This document shows positions 13,736 to 18,865 of a stretch of 18,865 nucleotides of DNA, in pieces. A program made the position numbers and the translations under genes. The DNA comes from an uncultured Polaribacter sp. (GTDB lineage Bacteria > Bacteroidota > Bacteroidia > Flavobacteriales > Flavobacteriaceae), in assembly GCA_937936695.1 (NCBI GenBank), contig CALHCK010000172.1, positions 1-18,865 on the forward strand, given 5' to 3'. The notes beneath the pieces are model-generated. The model had not been told where the DNA came from, did not search any database, and worked only from the letters and a program-made list of their open reading frames with translations. Every line of letters starts with the position of its first letter. Position 1 is the stretch's first letter.

Positions 13736-14815
13736 TTGTACGCAATTTTAGATATTGAAACTACTGGAGGAAAATTTAATGAAGAAGGCATTACAGAGAT
13801 TGCTATCTATAAATTTGATGGACACACTATTGTAGACCAATTTATTAGTTTAGTAAACCCTGAAAAACCTATACAAGAATTTGTAGTAAAACTAACAGGT
13901 ATTAATAATAAAATGCTACAAAATGCACCTAAGTTTTATGAAGTTGCAAAACGTATTATAGAAATAACTTCTGATTGTATTTTAGTAGCACACAACACTT
14001 CTTTTGATTACCGAATTTTAAGCACAGAATTTGATAGGTTAGGTTATGAATACAACCGAAATACTTTGTGTACTGTAGAGCTCAGTAAAGCCTTAATACT
14101 AGACCAACCCTCTTATAGTTTGGGAAAATTAACAAAATCTCTTGGCATACCTATGACTGATAGACATAGGGCTTCTGGTGATGCTTTAGCTACTGTAAAA
14201 TTGTTTAAATTACTATTAGAAAAAGACACTAATAAAACTATTTTTAAGAGTACTATAAAATACTTTGACAATAGGCGCCAAAAACAAAAATTTAAAAACT
14301 TAATAGATACTATTCCTACTACTCTAGGAGTTTTTTATGTACATAATGCAGAAGGTAGAGTGATTTTTATTGGTAGAGGAAAAAATATAAAATCTGAGGT
14401 TAATAAACTCTTTTTAAAGGTTACAAGAAGAGCCATAAAAGTACAAGAGAGAACACATTCTATTTCATATGATAAAACAGGAAACGACCTTTTTACTCGT
14501 TTAAAATATGAGATAGAATTAGAAACTTTATCTCCGAAATATAATTTTAGAAAAAAACAAAAACCTACTCTTACTAATTTTAATATCGATAACTTTATTT
14601 TAATTGAAAAAGGGAGAGATATTGAAGAGCATGCGATTATTTTAATTGAAAACAACGAAGTTTTTGGATATGGTTACACCAATTTAAATTATCAAGAAAA
14701 TGATATTGATATTTTAAAATCTGTTTTAACCCCTATAGAAAACAAAACACTTGCAAAGCAAATTGTTAAGAATTATTTAAACAGAAGTAAAGCTAAAAAA
14801 ATTATTAGGTTGTAA
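13736..14815 (+). CDS. DnaQ-like 3'-5' exonuclease fused to a degenerate GIY-YIG domain
   Basis: The N-terminal DEDDh exonuclease (about 1-165) is intact: Asp6 and Glu8 in LDIETTGG, Asp91 in AHNTSFDYRIL, His144 and Asp149 in DRHRASGDALAT. A GIY-YIG domain like UvrC/Cho follows (about 195-275). There GIY is GVF (198-200), YIG is FIG (211-213), and the catalytic Arg position reads Glu221 in NIKSEV; Glu259 and Asn270 remain. The family's later Cys-containing UvrC-like segment seems absent, since PKYNFRKK runs quickly into ILIEKGRDIEEHAIILIE. I chose TTG at 13736 because homologues start at MYxILDIETTGG. ATG 13688 in the same frame would add 16 residues and overlap yggS by 26 bp. Likely a repair or processing exonuclease rather than the replicative epsilon subunit. 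Confidence 0.88.
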   Translation: MYAILDIETTGGKFNEEGITEIAIYKFDGHTIVDQFISLVNPEKPIQEFVVKLTGINNKMLQNAPKFYEVAKRIIEITSDCILVAHNTSFDYRILSTEFDRLGYEYNRNTLCTVELSKALILDQPSYSLGKLTKSLGIPMTDRHRASGDALATVKLFKLLLEKDTNKTIFKSTIKYFDNRRQKQKFKNLIDTIPTTLGVFYVHNAEGRVIFIGRGKNIKSEVNKLFLKVTRRAIKVQERTHSISYDKTGNDLFTRLKYEIELETLSPKYNFRKKQKPTLTNFNIDNFILIEKGRDIEEHAIILIENNEVFGYGYTNLNYQENDIDILKSVLTPIENKTLAKQIVKNYLNRSKAKKIIRL

Positions 14816-14869
14816 AATATTTAATTAGCTTTTATAAAAGTTACATGGAATAGATATTAATTAAATTAC

Positions 14870-16822
14870 ATGAATAAAATTACTTTTTTTATGTTGTTAT
14901 CATCATTTATTATGATGGGGCAACAAGAAAAATCTGCAAAACTAGGAAACACTACATTAGAAGAATTAAAAATGACTACTTATACTAAAGACTCTATAGC
15001 AGGAGCCTTAGTTCTATATGAGGAAGCAAATAGATATCCTGATGAAAGTAATCAAAATTCTCCAAGAACTGATTTTTATTTCAGAATAAAAATATTTGAT
15101 AAATCTGCTTTTGATCTAGCTAATATTACTGTATATCTTAGAAAAAATGAACGGTTAATACATACTTCTGCAATCACTTATAATTTAACTGAAACTGACC
15201 ATATCAATAAAAAATATTTAAATTCAAAAAACATTTACACTACTAAACAATCTGACTTTTGGAGATTTAAAAAATTTACATTACCAAATATAAAGGAAGG
15301 TAGCGTTATTGAGTATAAATACAGTATTATTTCTCCTTATTTAGACATAGACGATTGGTTATTTCAATCAGATATTCCAAAAATAAAGAGTGTTTTTAAA
15401 GCTAGTATATTGGGTAATTATAAGTACAATATTAAAATCACTGGTTTTCAAAAATTAAGTGTTAATAACGCTAAAATAAAAAGAGATTGCGTTTATGTTC
15501 CTGGTATTGGTAATGGCTCATGTGCTGAATATGTGTATGAAATGGATACTATACCTGCTTTTAAAGAAGAAGCTTACATGCTAAGTAAAAAAAATTATGT
15601 ATCTAAACTTTCTTTTGACATTGTTTCTAAGACAAGTTACAAAGGAGAAGTAAAAAGTTATACTACTACGTGGAAAAAGGCAGATGTAAATCTAAAAAAT
15701 TACTTTTTTAATAATCAAATTTCTAAAAAAAGCTTTTTTAAAAAAGAGTTACCTCTAAATATTACCTCAATAGAAGATGATTTAGAAAGAGCGAAGAAAG
15801 TGTTTACTTTTATACAAAACCATTACACTTGGAATGGGAATTATTGGAGAAATGACGACGCTAAAGTCAAAAATGCATTCAATGAAAAATCTGGAGATAT
15901 TGGAGAAATAAATTTATCTTTATTTAATAGTTTAAAAGCTGTTGGAATAGATACTAAATTGGTGGTTTTATCAACAAGAAACAATGGTTTACCAACAAAA
16001 TTATACCCAATAATTTTTGATTATAATTATGTATTGGTTCAAGCTGAAATAAATAATACACTTTATTACCTAGATGCTACTGATAAATTTTTAGCTTTTG
16101 GACAGATACCTTTAAAAACTATTAATGGAGAAGCGAGGGTATTAGATTTTAAAGAAGATAGTTATTGGGTTACTCTTAAACCTAAAGAAAAATCTATAAA
16201 AAACAGTATTGTACAACTAAGCCTTAATGAAAACGGTAATTTTGAAGGTAGTTTTATGACGAGATTATCTGGTTATTTTGCTAAAAGCAAAAGAGAAAAA
16301 CTAGCTGTAATAAATAATGATAATTATTTAGATAAGTTTGAATCTGAATATGTTAACATAGAAGTTGACGACTATAAAAATAAAAATTTAGAGGTTCTTG
16401 ATAAAAAAATTTCTGAAACTTTTAAAATTAGACTTATAAATGACGATAATGAAAGTAACGACGGAACCATAAAAATAAACCCTGTATTATTTGACAGAGT
16501 TAAAAACAATCCATTTAAATTAGAAGAAAGAAACTATCCTGTTGATTTTGGATATTCATTCAATAAAAATTATTCAATAAACATAACTATTCCTGATAAT
16601 TATACAATTCTTCAATTACCTAAAGACAAGGCAATAGCTCTACCTGATAAAGGTGGTAGTTTTATTTATAAAACACTAAAACAAAACAATAAAATAACTA
16701 TTTATAGCCGTATAAACATTAATAGAAGAATATTTTCTAAAGATGAATATTTTAATTTAAAAGAATTTTATAAACAAATAATAAATACCGAAAAATCATT
16801 AATAACTCTAAAAAAGAAATAA
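14870..16822 (+). CDS. Secreted DUF3857 / transglutaminase-like protein
   Basis: A 650-residue protein with a short signal peptide (MNKITFFMLLSSFIMMGQQE), so it is exported to the periplasm or cell surface. An N-terminal DUF3857-type beta domain (about 30-290) contains IKEGSVIEYKYSIISPYL. A transglutaminase-like fold follows (about 305-410: RAKKVFTFIQNHYTWNG, GEINLSLFNSLKAVGIDTKL, VLSTRNNG, LYYLDATDKF), then a C-terminal DUF3858-like region. The usual transglutaminase Cys is not present in GDIGEINLSL, and the only cysteines are at 207 and 218, so catalysis by the standard triad is unlikely. That is usual for this Bacteroidota family. It is the last plus-strand gene before a convergent terminator. 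Function unknown. Confidence 0.9.
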   Translation: MNKITFFMLLSSFIMMGQQEKSAKLGNTTLEELKMTTYTKDSIAGALVLYEEANRYPDESNQNSPRTDFYFRIKIFDKSAFDLANITVYLRKNERLIHTSAITYNLTETDHINKKYLNSKNIYTTKQSDFWRFKKFTLPNIKEGSVIEYKYSIISPYLDIDDWLFQSDIPKIKSVFKASILGNYKYNIKITGFQKLSVNNAKIKRDCVYVPGIGNGSCAEYVYEMDTIPAFKEEAYMLSKKNYVSKLSFDIVSKTSYKGEVKSYTTTWKKADVNLKNYFFNNQISKKSFFKKELPLNITSIEDDLERAKKVFTFIQNHYTWNGNYWRNDDAKVKNAFNEKSGDIGEINLSLFNSLKAVGIDTKLVVLSTRNNGLPTKLYPIIFDYNYVLVQAEINNTLYYLDATDKFLAFGQIPLKTINGEARVLDFKEDSYWVTLKPKEKSIKNSIVQLSLNENGNFEGSFMTRLSGYFAKSKREKLAVINNDNYLDKFESEYVNIEVDDYKNKNLEVLDKKISETFKIRLINDDNESNDGTIKINPVLFDRVKNNPFKLEERNYPVDFGYSFNKNYSINITIPDNYTILQLPKDKAIALPDKGGSFIYKTLKQNNKITIYSRININRRIFSKDEYFNLKEFYKQIINTEKSLITLKKK

Positions 16823-16830
16823 TTAAAAAC

Positions 16831-16862
16831 AAAAAACGCTTAAATTAATTTAAGCGTTTTTT
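16831..16862. terminator. Bidirectional intrinsic terminator (perfect 32-nt palindrome)
   Basis: The arms at 16831-16846 (AAAAAACGCTTAAATT) and 16847-16862 are exact reverse complements, giving a stem with a minimal loop, a T-run of eight on the plus strand and an A-run/T-run on the other. It lies in the 55-bp gap between the convergent DUF3857 and tyrosine-kinase genes and can stop transcription from both sides. Confidence 0.92.
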
Positions 16863-16877
16863 TTAATTTTAAAAGAG

Positions 16878-18865
16878 TTATTTTCTAAACAAACCTCCTA
16901 TTCTACTCCATATACTTGGTGTATCTCCATCTTCATGATAACCGTTACCATATTTACCATATCCGTAACCATAACCATACCCGTAGCCATATCCGTAGCC
17001 ATACCCGTAACCATATTTTCCTTTAATAGAGAAATCATTTAAAACATAACTAATATTACTTACTTCTTTGTTTTTATATTTATCATCTATCATTTTCATC
17101 ATACCTCTTTCAGAATATTCTTGCCTAACCACATAAACAATGGCATCAGAGTACTTAAATAACTCAAGAGCATCAGAAACTAAACCAACAGGTGGTGTAT
17201 CTATAATTACATAATCGTACATCTTTTGTAAAGACTTTATCATATTATCGGACGTTTTATTTAAAAGTAACTCCGATGGGTTTGGTGGTATTGGTCCTGA
17301 TAATATAATATCTAAATTTGGTATTTTAGTAGGTGTAATAATTTCATCTAAGGTTTTCTGATTTATTAAATGATTTACAACACCAATGTCATTAGGCAAA
17401 TCAAAATCGTCATATATTTTAGGTTTTCTTAAATCTAACCCTAATAGTACCGTTTTCTTTCCACTTAAAGCAAATACCGTTGCCATGTTAATAGAAATCA
17501 TTGTTTTACCTTCTCCACTAACAGAAGAAGTAAGAAGTAGTGTTTTTGATGAATTTTCGTCTGTATTCTTAAATAAAAATTGAATATTAGACCTTATAGC
17601 TCTAAAAGATTCTGCTACAGATGATTTTGGCCTTTCAAAAACTGCTAAATTATTATTTCCATTGTTTCTACCAACAACCCCTAAAACAGGTATTGCATAG
17701 TTATTCTGAATCTCTTCAGGTGTATGGATTTTGTTATCTAAAAACTCTCTTACAATTATGTAGAACAAAGGTACAGCAGCACCAAAAATAATAGCTAAAA
17801 CGTAATTAAAACTTGTATTGGGGTAAATAGGTCCTTGACCTAAATCTTTTGCCGTGTCTATAACTTTAACATCAGATACATTAGCTGCAATTGCTGTACC
17901 TGCTTCATATTTCTTTTGTTTTAAATAATTATAATTTGCTTCAGAGATTTCATAATCTCTTTGGTAATTTATTAAACTTTGTTCTCTTTTTGGTAATCTT
18001 TTTAATTTTTGTTTAAATGAACTTAAACTCTTTGTAACTTCGTTTATCCTTCTTGTATTTAAAGACAATAAAGAGTTTATATTCTCTAATAAATTACTTT
18101 TAGAAATTTTAATATCATTATTTAATTGTACAACACTAGGATGATCATCTGTAACAGATTCTCTTAGGTTTTCTCGTAAACTAGATTTTGTTATTAGTGT
18201 ACTTAGTATTTCAGAAATTTTTACATCTTGTACTGTCACCATTGCAGGTACAGGTGTTTTATCAAACTTATTGTGAGTTATTATATATTGCTTTAATCCT
18301 GATAAATAACTGTTATACTCTTTTAATTGTATTTTCTCTTTATCTAAAACAATTGTTTCATCATATATAGAACTCCCTTCGGCAGACAAATCAAAAATAT
18401 TATTATCTTCTCTAAAATTACCTAAATCTTTTTCTATTCTTTTTAACTTCTCAGATTCATTTTTAAATAAAGTATCTATATAGTTTTTTGTTTTAACAGC
18501 ATAAGCAATCTTATCATATTTTTTTATTGAATCTAAAACATAAACAGTTGCATTTAAATAATCTTCTATCCTTTTTTTATTAGTACCTTTTTTTTGTAGC
18601 TTAAGCATAGAGGCTGATTTAACTATTGTACTAACACTAATATTCCTGTTTGCAGCAACCGTTCCATCAAAACTTGCAAATTTTATGAAAAATTTATCTC
18701 CTACATTAAATTGCTTTTCCTTTTTTAAAGAAAAATTTAAAAATGGTAAATTTATTTTTTCATCAATTAAAAACTCTTTAGAATAACTTAATTTATCAGA
18801 ATTATAAGTAGATGTTGTGTTTGTATTGTAATTAATTATCGAATTACTTCCAGATTCATTAAAGT
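16878..18865 (-). CDS. Wzc-type tyrosine autokinase for exopolysaccharide export (5' end outside window)
   Basis: Inner-membrane BY-kinase that controls capsule/exopolysaccharide polymerisation and export. The frame stays open through the right edge: upstream of the Met at 18608 it reads VGDKFFIKFASFDGTVAAN and further Wzz-like sequence, so that Met is not the start. Numbered from it: Wzz/coiled region (1-260), transmembrane segment FNYVLAIIFGAAVPLFYIIV (268-287), Walker A SGEGKT (364-369), A' LGLDLRKP (389-396), Walker B YVIIDTPP (466-473) and a Tyr-rich C-terminal tail. The tail (ten YG units, then KYGNGYHEDG) is the autophosphorylated Tyr cluster in this family. Other export or glycosyltransferase genes probably lie beyond the edge. 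The gap to the terminator is 15 bp. Confidence 0.95.
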   Translation of the reverse strand, partial: FNESGSNSIINYNTNTTSTYNSDKLSYSKEFLIDEKINLPFLNFSLKKEKQFNVGDKFFIKFASFDGTVAANRNISVSTIVKSASMLKLQKKGTNKKRIEDYLNATVYVLDSIKKYDKIAYAVKTKNYIDTLFKNESEKLKRIEKDLGNFREDNNIFDLSAEGSSIYDETIVLDKEKIQLKEYNSYLSGLKQYIITHNKFDKTPVPAMVTVQDVKISEILSTLITKSSLRENLRESVTDDHPSVVQLNNDIKISKSNLLENINSLLSLNTRRINEVTKSLSSFKQKLKRLPKREQSLINYQRDYEISEANYNYLKQKKYEAGTAIAANVSDVKVIDTAKDLGQGPIYPNTSFNYVLAIIFGAAVPLFYIIVREFLDNKIHTPEEIQNNYAIPVLGVVGRNNGNNNLAVFERPKSSVAESFRAIRSNIQFLFKNTDENSSKTLLLTSSVSGEGKTMISINMATVFALSGKKTVLLGLDLRKPKIYDDFDLPNDIGVVNHLINQKTLDEIITPTKIPNLDIILSGPIPPNPSELLLNKTSDNMIKSLQKMYDYVIIDTPPVGLVSDALELFKYSDAIVYVVRQEYSERGMMKMIDDKYKNKEVSNISYVLNDFSIKGKYGYGYGYGYGYGYGYGYGYGKYGNGYHEDGDTPSIWSRIGGLFRK
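16956..17015 (-). repeat. Ten-unit Tyr-Gly coding repeat in the kinase tail
   Basis: Sixty bases encode ten Tyr-Gly dipeptides, flanked by Lys on each side. Tyr codons mix TAT and TAC, and Gly codons mix GGT, GGC, GGA and GGG. The tract is thus a protein repeat kept with diverse codons rather than a pure 6-bp DNA microsatellite, which would limit slippage. Confidence 0.9.

Noticed and set aside
18608..18608. Met at 18608 as the kinase start
   Set aside because: The frame continues upstream without stop to the window edge and encodes typical Wzz-like sequence, so the gene is truncated by the window.
1..18865. CRISPR array, tRNA or rRNA genes, prophage or defence island
   Set aside because: No regularly spaced direct repeats, no cloverleaf-like or rRNA sequence and no phage or defence proteins were found when reading both strands.

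Overview
The window is AT-rich DNA from a member of the Flavobacteriaceae (Bacteroidota), probably a marine Polaribacter/Tenacibaculum-like organism. This is inferred from protein style, the gene neighbourhoods (ferredoxin, LuxC-type reductase, serC, hydroxyacid dehydrogenase; DnaQ-GIY-YIG fusion; BY-kinase with a YG tail) and promoters that fit the Bacteroidota TTG / TAnnTTTG pattern. No tRNA, rRNA or CRISPR array was seen.

Layout. The left edge (1-251) holds the N-terminal part of aroQ, reading out of the window. Next comes a dead IS982-family insertion sequence (about 341-1268), with its transposase broken by four frameshifts and a stop. A complete histidine operon occupies 1421-9365 on the minus strand, in transcription order: promoter, leader peptide/attenuator, hisG, hisD, hisC, hisB (bifunctional), hisH, a RidA-family gene, hisA, hisF, hisIE, terminator. 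It encodes all ten pathway steps. HisG is the long, self-regulated form, so no HisZ is needed. A REP-like palindromic element lies between hisF and hisI.

A ferredoxin gene (minus) and an acyl-CoA reductase gene (plus) diverge from overlapping promoters near 9776-9820. The plus-strand run continues with serC, a SerA-like dehydrogenase that has lost most hallmark residues, a YggS PLP-binding protein, a DnaQ-type exonuclease fused to a worn GIY-YIG domain, and a secreted DUF3857/transglutaminase-like protein. A perfect-palindrome terminator separates this from a convergent, right-edge-truncated Wzc-type tyrosine kinase of the kind that controls exopolysaccharide export.

The most notable items are: (1) a complete his attenuator, with an 18-residue leader peptide carrying three consecutive His codons, a 12-bp terminator and a matching antiterminator; (2) the SerA-like protein beside serC, intact in length but altered at the substrate loop, the dinucleotide motif, the catalytic Arg and the catalytic His, so it looks like a pseudoenzyme or repurposed enzyme; (3) the exonuclease fusion, whose second nuclease domain is degenerate and shortened.
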